DNA of 64,000 nucleotides from Tenacibaculum dicentrarchi (GTDB lineage Bacteria; Bacteroidota; Bacteroidia; Flavobacteriales; Flavobacteriaceae): the NCBI RefSeq assembly GCF_900239345.1, contig NZ_OESZ01000001.1, positions 434,001 through 498,000 of the forward strand, written 5' to 3'. The notes under the pieces are model-generated. The model had not been told where the DNA came from. It did no database searches and saw only the letters and a list, made by a program, of their open reading frames with translations. Shown one piece after another: positions 8,977 to 18,415 of this stretch. The translations under genes were made by a program, and so were the position numbers. Numbering within the stretch: position 1 is the first letter of the stretch; the number at the start of each line of letters is the position of its first letter.

Positions 8977-10785
8977 ATGGGAATAGTTACATCAAAAGAA
9001 ATTGCTAAAGTTATCGGATTAGATAAATTAGGTGTTGTAGGAACTTTTACAGGATGGTTATTGATGAGGGTTTTACGCATTTCTGCAATTAATAAAATAT
9101 ATGATAATAATAAAGATAAAACAGACTTAGAATTTTTAAATGGTGTTTTAGCTGACTGCAAAGTTACTTATGAAATACCTGAAGAAGATTTAAAAAGAAT
9201 TCCTAAAGAAGGACCTTTTATTACTATTTCTAATCATCCTTTAGGGGCTATGGATGGTGTTTTATTACTTAAAATATTAGTAGAAAAAAGACCAGATTAC
9301 AAAATTATAGCCAACTTTTTATTACACAAAATTGAACCTTTACAGCCGTATATAATGCCAGTAAATCCTTTTGAAGATAGAAAGGATGCTAAATCGAGTA
9401 TTGCAGGGATTAAAAATTCATTATTGCATTTACGTGAAGGAAAACCTTTAGGAATTTTTCCTGCCGGAGAAGTTTCTACGCATCGTGATGGTAAATTAAT
9501 GGTTGATAAACCTTGGGAAGATGGAGCTGTACGCTTAATTAAAAAAGCAAAAGTACCGGTAATTCCTATTTATTTTCATGCTAAAAATAGCCCGTTATTT
9601 TATTTACTGTCTAGAATTAGTGGAACTCTTAGAACAGCAAAATTACCATCGGAAGCAGTTTCTCAAAATAATAAGGTGATAAAAGTACGAATAGGAAAAG
9701 CTATTTCTGTAAAAGATCAGGCAGAATTTAAAGATATTCCTTCTTTTTATCAATTTATAAGAAAGAAAACATATATGTTGGCGAATCCTTTTGAAAAAGA
9801 ATCGTCAAAAATATTATCACCTAAAAATTTAAAAATCCCTAAAAAAGCTAAAAAAATTACGACACAAAGAGCACCCGATTTATTTACTAAAGAAGTAGAT
9901 GCTTTAAGGGAAAAGGGAAGCCGATTACTAGAAAGTAAAAATTATGAGGTCTTTTTTGCAAATGCAAAAGAAATACCAAATGTTTTACATGAAATTGGCC
10001 GTTTACGTGAAATTACCTTTAGAGATATTGGCGAAGGAACAAACAAAGCCATCGATTTAGATAAGTTTGATAAATATTATCATCACCTATTTTTATGGGA
10101 TAGCGTTGCTAAAGAATTAGTAGGGGCTTACCGAATGGGGTTAGGGAAAGATATTTTTAAAAAGTACGGAATTAACGGTTTTTATATACATACTTTATTT
10201 CGAATTGAACCTGAATTGTATAGCATGATGGAAAATTCGATGGAGTTAGGGCGTGCTTTTGTTGCAAAGAGTTATCAGCAAAAACCAATGCCATTATTTT
10301 TACTTTGGAAAGGAATTGTACACGTTACATTGCGTCATCCTGAATATAAATATTTATTGGGCGGTGTGAGTATTAGCAATAAATTTTCGGCGTTTTCGAA
10401 GTCGTTAATGATTGAGTTTATGAAGTCTCATTATTACGATCCGTATGTGGCGCAATATATTTATCCGAAGCAAGAATTTAAAGTAAAACTAAAAGATGCC
10501 GATAAAGATTTTGTATTTGATGCCACCAAAGCAGATATGCAAAAATTTGATAAAATTATCGATGAAATTGAGCCAGGAGCATTGCGTATGCCAGTACTTA
10601 TTAAAAAATATGTAAAGCAAAATGGGCGTTTAGTAGCTTTTAATGTCGATCCGAAATTTAATAATGCTGTGGATGGTTTGTTGTATATAAAAGTAGCTGA
10701 AATACCTGACAGCACTTTAAAACCTGTTATAGAAGAGTATCAGGCACAATTAGAAAAGCAAGCTTCTGAAAATTTAAAGAAGTAG
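8977..10785 (+). CDS. olsF: fused PlsC-type and GNAT-type acyltransferase, OlsF-like
   Basis: The 602-residue protein has two catalytic parts. The N-terminal half is a lysophospholipid acyltransferase: the NHxxxxD box is SNHPLGAMDG (about residues 86-95), and FPAGEVS near residue 165 is the glycerol-phosphate motif. The C-terminal half, from about residue 310, matches the OlsB/hemolysin-like N-acyltransferase group (FRDIGEGTN, GAYRMGLG, ELGRAFV). This order is that of OlsF, which makes ornithine lipid from ornithine in Serratia and Flavobacterium. The head group could instead be glycine or another amino acid, as in other Bacteroidota. It is transcribed alone and ends at a strong terminator. 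Confidence 0.8.
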   Translation: MGIVTSKEIAKVIGLDKLGVVGTFTGWLLMRVLRISAINKIYDNNKDKTDLEFLNGVLADCKVTYEIPEEDLKRIPKEGPFITISNHPLGAMDGVLLLKILVEKRPDYKIIANFLLHKIEPLQPYIMPVNPFEDRKDAKSSIAGIKNSLLHLREGKPLGIFPAGEVSTHRDGKLMVDKPWEDGAVRLIKKAKVPVIPIYFHAKNSPLFYLLSRISGTLRTAKLPSEAVSQNNKVIKVRIGKAISVKDQAEFKDIPSFYQFIRKKTYMLANPFEKESSKILSPKNLKIPKKAKKITTQRAPDLFTKEVDALREKGSRLLESKNYEVFFANAKEIPNVLHEIGRLREITFRDIGEGTNKAIDLDKFDKYYHHLFLWDSVAKELVGAYRMGLGKDIFKKYGINGFYIHTLFRIEPELYSMMENSMELGRAFVAKSYQQKPMPLFLLWKGIVHVTLRHPEYKYLLGGVSISNKFSAFSKSLMIEFMKSHYYDPYVAQYIYPKQEFKVKLKDADKDFVFDATKADMQKFDKIIDEIEPGALRMPVLIKKYVKQNGRLVAFNVDPKFNNAVDGLLYIKVAEIPDSTLKPVIEEYQAQLEKQASENLKK

Positions 10786-10816
10786 TTTTTAAAGGTTTTG
10801 AAATCAAATAAAATAG

Positions 10817-10849
10817 AAAAGCATCGTGGTTATTACGATGCTTTTTTTG
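10817..10849 (+). terminator. terminator of OlsF-like gene
   Basis: AAAAGCATCGT pairs perfectly with ACGATGCTTTT around a 7-nt loop and is followed by T residues. Confidence 0.85.
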
Positions 10850-10926
10850 TGTTTAAATCGACGCTAATTTCACTGATTTTTGCAAATATTGAGTTTAGAA
10901 TCTGTTTAAATTTTATCTAAAAAAAA

Positions 10927-11622
10927 TTACAGTAATTCGTCTATACCTCTCATTTCTAAGGTTCTTAAATTGACTACATTATGAATAAAAACATAAGGCT
11001 CATTATTCTTTTGAATAAAGAAGCCGTCAGGTGAACTTTCTATATGCCCGAAAATATAATATTCATCATCAGATATTGTTATATTTTTATCAAAAAAAGA
11101 AGTTATTCTAAATTTAAGACTATTTTTTTTAACGTAAATTTTTGTTATAAAATTACAGTTTTCTTTTTTAATTTTTTCAATTTTAACTTTAAAACTAATA
11201 TAGCCGAAAAGATCATTATACTCAGATAATTTTTTACCTTCTACATATTTGTTTGTAATAATTGAATCTATTTTTGATTTGAGTATTGTTTTTTTTAAAA
11301 TTTTTTGATTTAAAAAATCGAATGATAGTTTATTAAAGTAACAACATTTACTAGAAAGGGAAGTGAGTATTTTTGATTTTAAATAATTTTTTTTCTTAAT
11401 CTCAATATTATAAATATCTGCTTCTTTTTTAGTTAAGTTAAACTTCTTCTTAATTATATTCTGACAATTAGTAAATTCAATTTTTAGGTTTTTATAATTT
11501 TCAATTTTCTGAATACATTCGCATAAATTCGGTGTTATTTTATCGATTAAACGATCAATTTCTTGTGAGTTTATTGTGGTATAATTTATTAAAAAGATAA
11601 AAAATACAATTAATTTATTCAT
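10927..11622 (-). CDS. secreted hypothetical protein
   Basis: I do not recognise the family of this 231-residue protein. It begins with a signal peptide (MNKLIVFFIFLINYTTINSQ, cleavage after about residue 19). The next segment carries several cysteines (CECIQKIE, a later FTNC and CCYF) that may form disulfides in the periplasm. The rest is lysine-rich with beta-rich C-terminal part. It is very AT-rich even for this window and stands alone between two terminators, so it may be a recent or fast-evolving gene. Confidence 0.65.
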   Translation of the reverse strand: MNKLIVFFIFLINYTTINSQEIDRLIDKITPNLCECIQKIENYKNLKIEFTNCQNIIKKKFNLTKKEADIYNIEIKKKNYLKSKILTSLSSKCCYFNKLSFDFLNQKILKKTILKSKIDSIITNKYVEGKKLSEYNDLFGYISFKVKIEKIKKENCNFITKIYVKKNSLKFRITSFFDKNITISDDEYYIFGHIESSPDGFFIQKNNEPYVFIHNVVNLRTLEMRGIDELL

Positions 11623-11742
11623 TTTAAAGGTGTTAAGTGTTTCATTAATAAAGCCTGTACTGTATTTCGGGAAAAACAGATTTTATGAAATTATTTTATC
11701 CGATTCTATTGTAAATATTTTCTAAACACGAATATAGCCCAA

Positions 11743-11775
11743 AAAAAGGGACTCGTTAAAACGAAATCCCTTTTT
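11743..11775 (-). terminator. terminator of rseP
   Basis: AAAAAGGGA (11743-11751) pairs with TCCCTTTTT (11767-11775), with CGTT/AACG pairing inside the loop. On the minus strand it ends in a T run 27 nt beyond the rseP stop. Confidence 0.75.
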
Positions 11776-11801
11776 AAATTATAATTATTTAGTTAACTAT
11801 T

Positions 11802-13151
11802 TTACTTAAAAAATGTCCTAAAAATATCATTACCGTTGGCAAATAAAAGCAAGGTTATCAACAAGATAAAACCTATTAATTGTGCGTATTCTAAAAATTT
11901 ATCACCAGGTTTTTTACCGGTAATCATTTCCCATAAAGTGAACACTACATGACCACCATCTAAGGCAGGAATTGGCAATAAATTCATAACGCCTAACATA
12001 ATTGATAAAAAAGCGGTGATGTTCCAAAAAACTTCCCAGCTAAATTCGGCAGGAAAAATACTTCCGATTGAAATAAAACCTCCCAAACCTTTATAAGCAC
12101 CTGTGCTTGGGTTAAAAACCTTTTTTAATTGCTTAATATAATTGGTAACCGTTGACCATGCTTTTACTGTTCCCGCAGGAATCGCTTCGCTAATTGAATA
12201 TGTTTTTTTAGCTAATTTATAATAGCCTAATTTTTCTAAATCTTTTGAAGATAATTGCCCTAATCCAACTCCTAATTTTCCTTTTTCAGTAATTTTTACA
12301 GGAATACTTAAGCTTTCAGAAGCTCTTTGAATAGTTATATTAACCGCTTGTCCTTTGTTTTTTTCTAGTTCAATTTTTGCCTGATCTAAATATTTTGTTG
12401 AAACACCATTTATTGCAGTAACAATATCTTTAGCTTGTAAATCGCTATTAATATTTGGTGAATCTTTAGAAATATTTGCAATAACAAGCGGTAAACGAAC
12501 CGAAATAAAACTTCCAGAATTTTTATCTCTATCAACTAATTTTGAAATAAAATCAGTAGGAATTTCTTTTTCAATAACAACGCCATTTCTTTGAATCGTA
12601 TAATTATTTCCGTTGATAAACTCTAAAGGAAGTTCGCTAAATTTTCGAATTGCTTTCCCGTCAATTGTTAATATTTTATCACCAGTAAGTAATCCTAAAT
12701 CTTTTCCTAGCTGATTTTGTACCCAAACACCATCTTTTAAATTATCGTTTGGTAAAAATTTTTCGCCGTAAGTGTACATCAAACAAATGTAAATTACAAT
12801 CCCTAAAATAAAGTTTACCGTAACACCACCTAGCATAATAATTAACCGTTGCCACGCTGGTTTTGAACGAAATTCCCAAGGTTGTGCGGGTTTATTTAGC
12901 TGTTCGGTATCCATACTTTCGTCAATCATTCCCGCTATTTTTACGTAGCCTCCAAGCGGAATCCACCCGATTCCATACACGGTATCGCCTATTTTCTTTT
13001 TGAAAATAGAAAACTTATAATCAAAAAATAAGTAAAATTTTTCAACCTTAGTTTTAAATATTTTTGCAGGGATAAAATGCCCTAATTCATGTAAAACAAT
13101 TAAGAGCGATAAGCTCAAAATAAATTGCACTGCTTTTATTAACGTCTCCAT
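11802..13151 (-). CDS. rseP: RIP metalloprotease RseP (site-2 protease)
   Basis: The 449-residue inner-membrane zinc protease cleaves transmembrane anti-sigma factors and leftover signal peptides. The catalytic HELGH is at residues 21-25 in the first membrane helix. The third zinc ligand is in the LDG motif of the C-terminal helix (NLLPIPALDGGH near residue 395). Two PDZ-like regions lie between them, the first after MYTYGEKF and the second including the DIVTAINGVS segment, which bind the substrate's periplasmic end. The start is supported by a perfect -7 box 31 nt upstream. Confidence 0.93.
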   Translation of the reverse strand: METLIKAVQFILSLSLLIVLHELGHFIPAKIFKTKVEKFYLFFDYKFSIFKKKIGDTVYGIGWIPLGGYVKIAGMIDESMDTEQLNKPAQPWEFRSKPAWQRLIIMLGGVTVNFILGIVIYICLMYTYGEKFLPNDNLKDGVWVQNQLGKDLGLLTGDKILTIDGKAIRKFSELPLEFINGNNYTIQRNGVVIEKEIPTDFISKLVDRDKNSGSFISVRLPLVIANISKDSPNINSDLQAKDIVTAINGVSTKYLDQAKIELEKNKGQAVNITIQRASESLSIPVKITEKGKLGVGLGQLSSKDLEKLGYYKLAKKTYSISEAIPAGTVKAWSTVTNYIKQLKKVFNPSTGAYKGLGGFISIGSIFPAEFSWEVFWNITAFLSIMLGVMNLLPIPALDGGHVVFTLWEMITGKKPGDKFLEYAQLIGFILLITLLLFANGNDIFRTFFK

Positions 13152-13181
13152 AAAGATGTATTTCTAAATTTAAAAATAGCA

Positions 13182-13189
13182 CAAATGTA
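13182..13189 (-). promoter_or_regulatory. -7 element of rseP
   Basis: On the minus strand this reads TACATTTG, an exact TAnnTTTG match. Confidence 0.65.
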
Positions 13190-13310
13190 CGTATTTTCAA
13201 TACAGCTGTAAAAGTTTGTAGTATTGATGTGGTTTTGTTTTTATATTTTTCTTTAGATAAGATATATAAAAGTTGTTTTTAGCTGTATTTTAGCTGAAAT
13301 TTAATCAAAA

Positions 13311-13985
13311 ATGGATTTAAAATTCTTTAAAAAATCAAAAAGTACCTTACTTTTTTTACTTGTTTTTTCGCTGGTAGGCATTCCTGTTTTTTATCATTTG
13401 GTAAAAGTAGATGATAAATTACCTGTTTACAATCCTGCCGATATCAACCCTCGATTGGTAGATACATCAGTGCGTTCAAAATCAAAAAATCATAAGATTG
13501 GCGCTTTTAAACTCATCAATCAAAATGGCGAAATAATTACCAATGCCAATTATAAAGATAAAATTTATATTGCCGATTTCTTTTTTACCCGATGCCAAAC
13601 AATTTGTCTTTTGATGGCATATAATATGAGTGAATTGCAAGAAAATTTTAAAAATGATGACGACATTATGTTTTTATCGCATTCGGTAACCCCTGTAATG
13701 GATAGCGTTCCGCAATTAAAAAAATATGCCGATGCAAAAGGTGTAATTGATGGAAAATGGAACGTAACCACTGGCGATAAAAAGCATATTTATAACTTAG
13801 CCCGTAAGCATTATTTTGCTGTTTTAGATGAAGGCGATGGCGGTGACCAAGATTTTGTACATACCGAAAACTTTGTTTTAATCGATAAAAAAAGACAAAT
13901 TCGAGGAATGTATGACGGTACAAAAGAAGAAAATATGCAAAAAATTATAGATGATGTTGCCTTGTTAAAAGAGGAGTATAAGTAA
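13311..13985 (+). CDS. SCO1/SenC family copper chaperone
   Basis: The 224-residue protein is anchored by one N-terminal hydrophobic helix (about residues 13-30) with a periplasmic thioredoxin-like domain. The copper-binding motif is CQTIC, the CxxxC of SCO proteins, in FFFTRCQTICLLM (about residues 92-104). The conserved histidine is in DFVHTENFVLID near residue 182. The family delivers copper to the CuA centre of cytochrome c oxidase. No oxidase gene is next to it. A long inverted-repeat element follows the stop codon. Confidence 0.9.
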   Translation: MDLKFFKKSKSTLLFLLVFSLVGIPVFYHLVKVDDKLPVYNPADINPRLVDTSVRSKSKNHKIGAFKLINQNGEIITNANYKDKIYIADFFFTRCQTICLLMAYNMSELQENFKNDDDIMFLSHSVTPVMDSVPQLKKYADAKGVIDGKWNVTTGDKKHIYNLARKHYFAVLDEGDGGDQDFVHTENFVLIDKKRQIRGMYDGTKEENMQKIIDDVALLKEEYK

Positions 13986-13995
13986 TGTGAGTTTT

Positions 13996-14142
13996 GTCAA
14001 TTCGAGTGATTTTAATGACTAAAAAGAATTAAAATTGTATCGAGAATTTGAATTCTTTTATATTGATAAATTTTAATTGACTTTACTATTAAATAAGTTA
14101 TCGATACAATTTTTTTGAAGGAAAAAAATCACTCGAACTGAC
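13996..14142. repeat. long inverted-repeat element, copy A
   Basis: This 147-bp intergenic element starts with GTCAATTCGAGTGATTTT and ends with the near-perfect complement AAAATCACTCGAACTGAC. A second pair of arms, AATTGTATCGAGAA and ATCGATACAATT, lies inside. A second copy is at 17192-17337: the arms agree and only the central part diverges. The structure is that of a REP/MITE-like unit with GTCA ends. Confidence 0.85.
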
Positions 14143-14149
14143 AGTAAAC

Positions 14150-14494
14150 CTACTTTAATTTATTTCCTTCATCATCAAAATTTTTGCTAATTTCTTGCTC
14201 TGTTTTAATTACCGATACTGCTAACGACAATAACATAATCGCCATAGGTTGCCAGCTGATGGTTTTATTTAAACAAACAAAAATTAACGAAGCAACTAAT
14301 GAAATACTCGAATATATTAAAAATTGTTTGGTAAAAAAGCTATTGGCAAATTGCCAAATTGTATCATTTTTGATGGTTTTATTGGTTCGGTATCCGTAGA
14401 TTAAATTTATCTTTTTAGGTGGGAAAAAATAAAAGATAATACTGAATAAGAATAAAAATCCGTTTATTGAAAGCACGTAATAATAAGGGTTCAT
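14150..14494 (-). CDS. SdpI-family membrane protein
   Basis: This 114-residue protein has three hydrophobic segments (about residues 6-24, 59-77 and 79-95). Between the first two lies the family motif INLIYGYRTNKTIKNDTIWQ with the conserved GYRT and a following FAN. The SdpI group includes immunity proteins against self-made toxins in Bacillus, but most members, including this one, have no known toxin partner. It ends an operon with the serine hydrolase gene, 30 bp upstream. Confidence 0.75.
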   Translation of the reverse strand: MNPYYYVLSINGFLFLFSIIFYFFPPKKINLIYGYRTNKTIKNDTIWQFANSFFTKQFLIYSSISLVASLIFVCLNKTISWQPMAIMLLSLAVSVIKTEQEISKNFDDEGNKLK

Positions 14495-14524
14495 ATTTAT
14501 TTTTTAATTTATTTTAGTTATTTT

Positions 14525-15862
14525 TTAGTCTTTAATCGAAGCTATTATTTCTTTTAAAAATAGATTCATATCGGCATTTTTGGTTAATCCTGTACGAACA
14601 ATGACCAAATTTTCAGTGGGCAAAATAAACACATTCTGTCCTTTATACCCATTAAAAGAATACATATTTTTTGGCACATCAACATATTTTCCGCCCGCAT
14701 TTAACCATATTTGCGCACCGTATTGCTTATCGGAAGTTGGGGTAGGCTTGGTGGCGTACTCTACCCAATCTTTATCAAAAAGATGCGTTCCGTTCCATTG
14801 ACCGTTGTGCAAGTATAAAAGCCCGAGTTTTGCCCAATCTCTAGTGGTTGCCCAACCATAAGAAGAACCTACAAAGCTACCATTTACATCAGTTTCGATA
14901 AGCATTGAATTCATGCCTATTTTATCAATTAAAGCCGTGTACCAATATTCTAAATATGCTTGATGCGTGTTAAATTTACTACGAATAAGCCCCGAAATTA
15001 AATTTGTTGTTCCTGATGAATAATTCCAATTTTCGTTCGGTTTTGATGTTAAAGGCTTTTTTAACTGTGTTTTAGTCATGTCATTTTCTAGAAAAAGCAT
15101 TTTTGTAGCATCGCAAATGCTGTTGTAATCTTCTTTCCAAGCCAAGCCTGAATTCATCTGTAATAAATTATGAAGCGTAATATTTTTACGCTCATCGTTT
15201 TGCCATTCTTCAAATAAATTAGCAGTATTTACCTTTATTTTGCCTTCGCATTGCATAATTCCAACAATGGTACTAACAATACTTTTAGTCATCGACCAAC
15301 CTAATTGTTTGGAGTTTTTATCAAAACCATCGGCATATTTTTCGGCAATAATTTTATCCTTATAAATTACTAAAACCGACCGTGTTTTGTTTTTTACATC
15401 AAAAAGGGTGTCAATAACGTTGTTTAATTTTTTATAGTTGATATTCTTAAAAATGCTGTCTTTCTGATTGGCATTTCCGTACGGAAAAGGCGTAGTATTA
15501 TCGGGTTTACTACGTTTTGGAATGGGTGTTTTTTTAGTGATATCATAATCATCATTAATTAAAACAGCGCCTAAACCTTCACGATAAACGGCTTTTCTGG
15601 TTAATAAACCAAAAACGGAACCTGTTGCTGATTTTTCCTCGATATTTATTTCATCCGAAGTTAAATTTATTGGCGAAAAATTATTGTCGTTTTTATCGGT
15701 AAATTCTAAACTTCTACTCGCCAAAAAAACGGAGGAAGTGGTGTTTTTAGCCGAATATCCTGCTAGTATGTTTAACTTCGGATAATTTAAATAAACAAGA
15801 ATGCCAAGTGTTAAAACACTAAAAAAAGTGATGAATAACACGATTTTCTTTAAATTTTTCAT
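14525..15862 (-). CDS. serine hydrolase, class C beta-lactamase fold
   Basis: This 445-residue protein has an N-terminal signal anchor (about residues 7-26) and a periplasmic domain of the beta-lactamase/D-alanyl-D-alanine peptidase family. The SxxK motif is SMTK (about residue 191), with the nucleophilic serine. The second motif is the YSS of NWNYSSGTTNL (about residue 282). The third, usually KTG or HTG, is probably near GYKGQNVF. It could be a peptidase or esterase. No antibiotic-resistance role can be claimed. It is followed at 30 bp by the SdpI-like gene. Confidence 0.82.
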   Translation of the reverse strand: MKNLKKIVLFITFFSVLTLGILVYLNYPKLNILAGYSAKNTTSSVFLASRSLEFTDKNDNNFSPINLTSDEINIEEKSATGSVFGLLTRKAVYREGLGAVLINDDYDITKKTPIPKRSKPDNTTPFPYGNANQKDSIFKNINYKKLNNVIDTLFDVKNKTRSVLVIYKDKIIAEKYADGFDKNSKQLGWSMTKSIVSTIVGIMQCEGKIKVNTANLFEEWQNDERKNITLHNLLQMNSGLAWKEDYNSICDATKMLFLENDMTKTQLKKPLTSKPNENWNYSSGTTNLISGLIRSKFNTHQAYLEYWYTALIDKIGMNSMLIETDVNGSFVGSSYGWATTRDWAKLGLLYLHNGQWNGTHLFDKDWVEYATKPTPTSDKQYGAQIWLNAGGKYVDVPKNMYSFNGYKGQNVFILPTENLVIVRTGLTKNADMNLFLKEIIASIKD

Positions 15863-15927
15863 AAAAAAACAGTTTTAACAAATGTAAGAATTTAATTGAT
15901 TGATGTTTGTAATTGAAATACAACTGC

Positions 15928-15935
15928 TACCTTTG
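15928..15935 (+). promoter_or_regulatory. -7 element of sufS
   Basis: TACCTTTG is an exact TAnnTTTG match 18 nt before the ATG at 15954, and it argues for that start over the ATG at 15900. Confidence 0.7.
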
Positions 15936-15953
15936 TTACAAATATTATTTTTT

Positions 15954-17165
15954 ATGTTTATTGTAGATAAAATTAGAGCTGATTTCCCGATTCTTAACCG
16001 AGAAGTTCACGGAAAAAAATTAGTGTATTTTGATAATGGAGCAACTTCTCAAACGCCACAAATTGTTATTGATGCTATTGTTGATTATTATTCAAATTAC
16101 AATGCAAATATTCATCGAGGCGTGCATACGTTAAGCCAAGAAGCTACCGATAAATATGAAGAAGCGCGTTTAAAAGTACAACAACATTTTAACGCTAAAC
16201 ATTCGTATGAAATTATTTTAACCGCAGGAACAACGCATAGTATTAATGTGGTTGCTTCGGGTTTTTCGGCTATTTTAAAAGCAGGAGATGAAGTAATTGT
16301 ATCGTCTTTAGAACATCATTCAAATATTGTTCCTTGGCAGATGCTTTGTGAAAAAACAGGCGCTATTTTAAAGGTAATTCCGATGAATGAAGATGGTTCT
16401 TTAAAAATAGAAAAATATCATGAATTATTAAATGCAAACACAAAATTAGTATTTTGTAATCATGTTTCAAATGCCTTAGGAATAATCAACCCGATTCAAG
16501 AAATTATTGATTCGGCACATAAATTTGGTGCTTATGTTTTAATTGATGGAGCGCAAGCAGTACCACATATAAAACCAGATGTACAAGCCTTGGATGCTGA
16601 TTTTTATGTAGCATCGGCACATAAAATGTGTGGGCCTACGGGAGTTGGTGTATTGTACGGAAAAGAGGAATTGTTAAAATTATTACCGCCCTATCAAGGA
16701 GGTGGCGAAATGATTGAAACGGTAACTTTTGAAAAAACAACCTACGCAGGATTGCCTCATAAATTTGAAGCAGGAACGCCAAATATTTGCGGTGGAATTG
16801 CTTTTGGAGCGGCAATAGATTACTTAAATTCAATAGGTTTTGATAATATCGCCAAACAAGAAAACGAATTATTAGCCTACGGAACACAAGAATTAGAAAA
16901 AATTGAAGGCTTAAAAATTTACGGAATAAGCGATAAGGTTGCTGTAATTTCTTTCAATTTAGAAGGAATTCATCCGTATGATGTAGGGTCGATTTTAGAT
17001 AAATTAGGCGTAGCAGTTCGTACTGGGCATCATTGTGCACAACCGATTATGAATTTTTACGGAATCCCTGGAACGGTTCGAGCGTCGTTTGCTTTTTATA
17101 ATACAAAACAAGAAATTGACGTTTTAGTAGCTTCTGTAAAAAGAGCCAAAATGATGTTGAGTTAA
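15954..17165 (+). CDS. sufS: cysteine desulfurase SufS
   Basis: The 403-residue PLP enzyme removes sulfur from cysteine for iron-sulfur cluster assembly. The PLP lysine lies in ASAHKMCGPTGVGVLYG (about residue 225). The catalytic cysteine is in RTGHHCAQP near residue 363, the class II (SufS) form. HHSNIVPWQ is also typical. The ORF extends 18 codons upstream, but the promoter box lies there, so the start MFIVDKIRADFP is chosen. No other suf genes are next to it, so it probably lies away from the sufBCD cluster or at its end. Confidence 0.92.
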   Translation: MFIVDKIRADFPILNREVHGKKLVYFDNGATSQTPQIVIDAIVDYYSNYNANIHRGVHTLSQEATDKYEEARLKVQQHFNAKHSYEIILTAGTTHSINVVASGFSAILKAGDEVIVSSLEHHSNIVPWQMLCEKTGAILKVIPMNEDGSLKIEKYHELLNANTKLVFCNHVSNALGIINPIQEIIDSAHKFGAYVLIDGAQAVPHIKPDVQALDADFYVASAHKMCGPTGVGVLYGKEELLKLLPPYQGGGEMIETVTFEKTTYAGLPHKFEAGTPNICGGIAFGAAIDYLNSIGFDNIAKQENELLAYGTQELEKIEGLKIYGISDKVAVISFNLEGIHPYDVGSILDKLGVAVRTGHHCAQPIMNFYGIPGTVRASFAFYNTKQEIDVLVASVKRAKMMLS

Positions 17166-17191
17166 TTTCTTTTTTTTTGATGCTAATTTTT

Positions 17192-17337
17192 GTCAATTCG
17201 AGTGATTTTAATGACTAAAAAGAATTAAAATTGTATCGAGAATTTGATTTTTTTATGTTGATGAATTTTTATTCATTTTGATGTTAAAAAAGTTCTCGAT
17301 ACAATTTTTTTGAAGGAAAAAAATCACTCGAACTGAC
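17192..17337. repeat. long inverted-repeat element, copy B
   Basis: This is the second copy of the GTCA-ended element at 13996-14142. The first 56 bases or so and the last 50 are nearly identical; the central 40 differ but still allow pairing of the arms GTATCGAGAA and TTCTCGATAC. Confidence 0.85.
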
Positions 17338-17430
17338 ATTTTGTTTGTAATAAAGCCAAGTATAGGTTCTAAAAATAGTTCTTATAAAATATACTTGGTT
17401 TTATCTACTTATAAAATGAAGCAGAAATTC

Positions 17431-17518
17431 CTAGCCCCGATTGAAGCAATTGTTTGAGCTCTTTTTTTGATTTTTCTTCAAAAAAAAGCGAGTGCGGAAA
17501 GCGGGAAATAGCTTCAAA
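17431..17518. repeat. flavobacterial intergenic repeat, copy 1
   Basis: The unit runs from CTAGCCCCGATTGAAGC through TTTGAGCTC, a hairpin of T-rich and A-rich arms, then AGCGAGTGCGGAAAGC to AGCTTCAA. A copy at 42523-42610 differs by few bases, and a divergent inverted copy lies at 52511-52612. With copy B of the inverted repeat it fills the 370-bp gap between sufS and the next gene. Confidence 0.8.
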
Positions 17519-17535
17519 TAATTTTTATAGTTCTT

Positions 17536-18237
17536 TTAATCTCTCGACATAAAAATTTGTAAAACATACCAAAATAACAGCATTAAAGAAGCAAATAATC
17601 CAATGGCAGCAGGGATATAGTCATCAGTAGAAAATTTGTGAACAAGGTTTGAGGTTTGGTATAAAATAGACCCCGCAGCTAGTACGCACATTCCTACAGA
17701 AAACCATAAACCAAGGTTAAAACCAAATAATGTTCCTGCAATTAATAAGGCAATGGCAATGAAAAAACCAATACTTAAACCTGCTTTTATAAAGGAGAAA
17801 TCTTTTTTGGTGATAAATACAATTGATGAAATTCCTGCAAATAATCCTAGGGTTACAATTCCTGCTTGCTTGATAATTTCAAAATTATTGGTGTATGAAA
17901 TTGCCATGTAAATTAACGGAATAAAGATAAATGCTTCGGCAAATACATAGCCGGAATAGGCTAAATATTGTAAGTTTTTGTCAGTTGTTTTTAAGGCGGT
18001 GCTTTCGGCATAATTGGTTATTAGCATAAAACCACCGAGCAATAACAGCCACTTGTAGCCTTGTGTCATTGATAATGCAAATTCGACAATGCTGGCGTTT
18101 TGCAATAATAAATATTCAAAAAAGATAAATAATAATACGCCTAAACCAACGTGTGCGTATGTTTTTTTGTAAAAAGAAACGCGGTCTGTTACTGATAATT
18201 GCCCTACGCGAATTTTGTTGTTAAATGAGTTTTCCAT
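17536..18237 (-). CDS. Bax inhibitor-1/YccA-like membrane protein
   Basis: The 233-residue protein has seven hydrophobic segments between residues 30 and 228. The N-terminal cytoplasmic part ends with SFYKKTYAHVGLGVLLF, which matches the TYxHV start of the Bax inhibitor-1 domain. The C-terminal part AAIGLFASLMLLFWYVLQI resembles the LYLDIINLF region of the family. The family forms pH-sensitive calcium leak channels in some members; the role here is unknown. A TACCTTTA box at about 18265 on the minus strand is a near match to a -7 element. Confidence 0.75.
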   Translation of the reverse strand: MENSFNNKIRVGQLSVTDRVSFYKKTYAHVGLGVLLFIFFEYLLLQNASIVEFALSMTQGYKWLLLLGGFMLITNYAESTALKTTDKNLQYLAYSGYVFAEAFIFIPLIYMAISYTNNFEIIKQAGIVTLGLFAGISSIVFITKKDFSFIKAGLSIGFFIAIALLIAGTLFGFNLGLWFSVGMCVLAAGSILYQTSNLVHKFSTDDYIPAAIGLFASLMLLFWYVLQIFMSRD

Positions 18238-18415
18238 GAAAATTTTTTAAGATAAAATGTAAATGTAAAGGTATGTTTTTTAAGCGAAATTTAATTTTTG
18301 TTTTACTTTTTGAAAAAACCTTTTTTGTAATTTTTGTTTCATAATTATTTATTTAACAAGGGCTGTCTGTGTCTTGAATTTGTTTTACTTTTATCAAAAA
18401 TAAAATTTTTACATT

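Noticed and set aside
14525..15862. A beta-lactamase resistance gene
   Set aside because: The SxxK and YSS motifs place it in the broad serine hydrolase family, which is mainly non-resistance enzymes.
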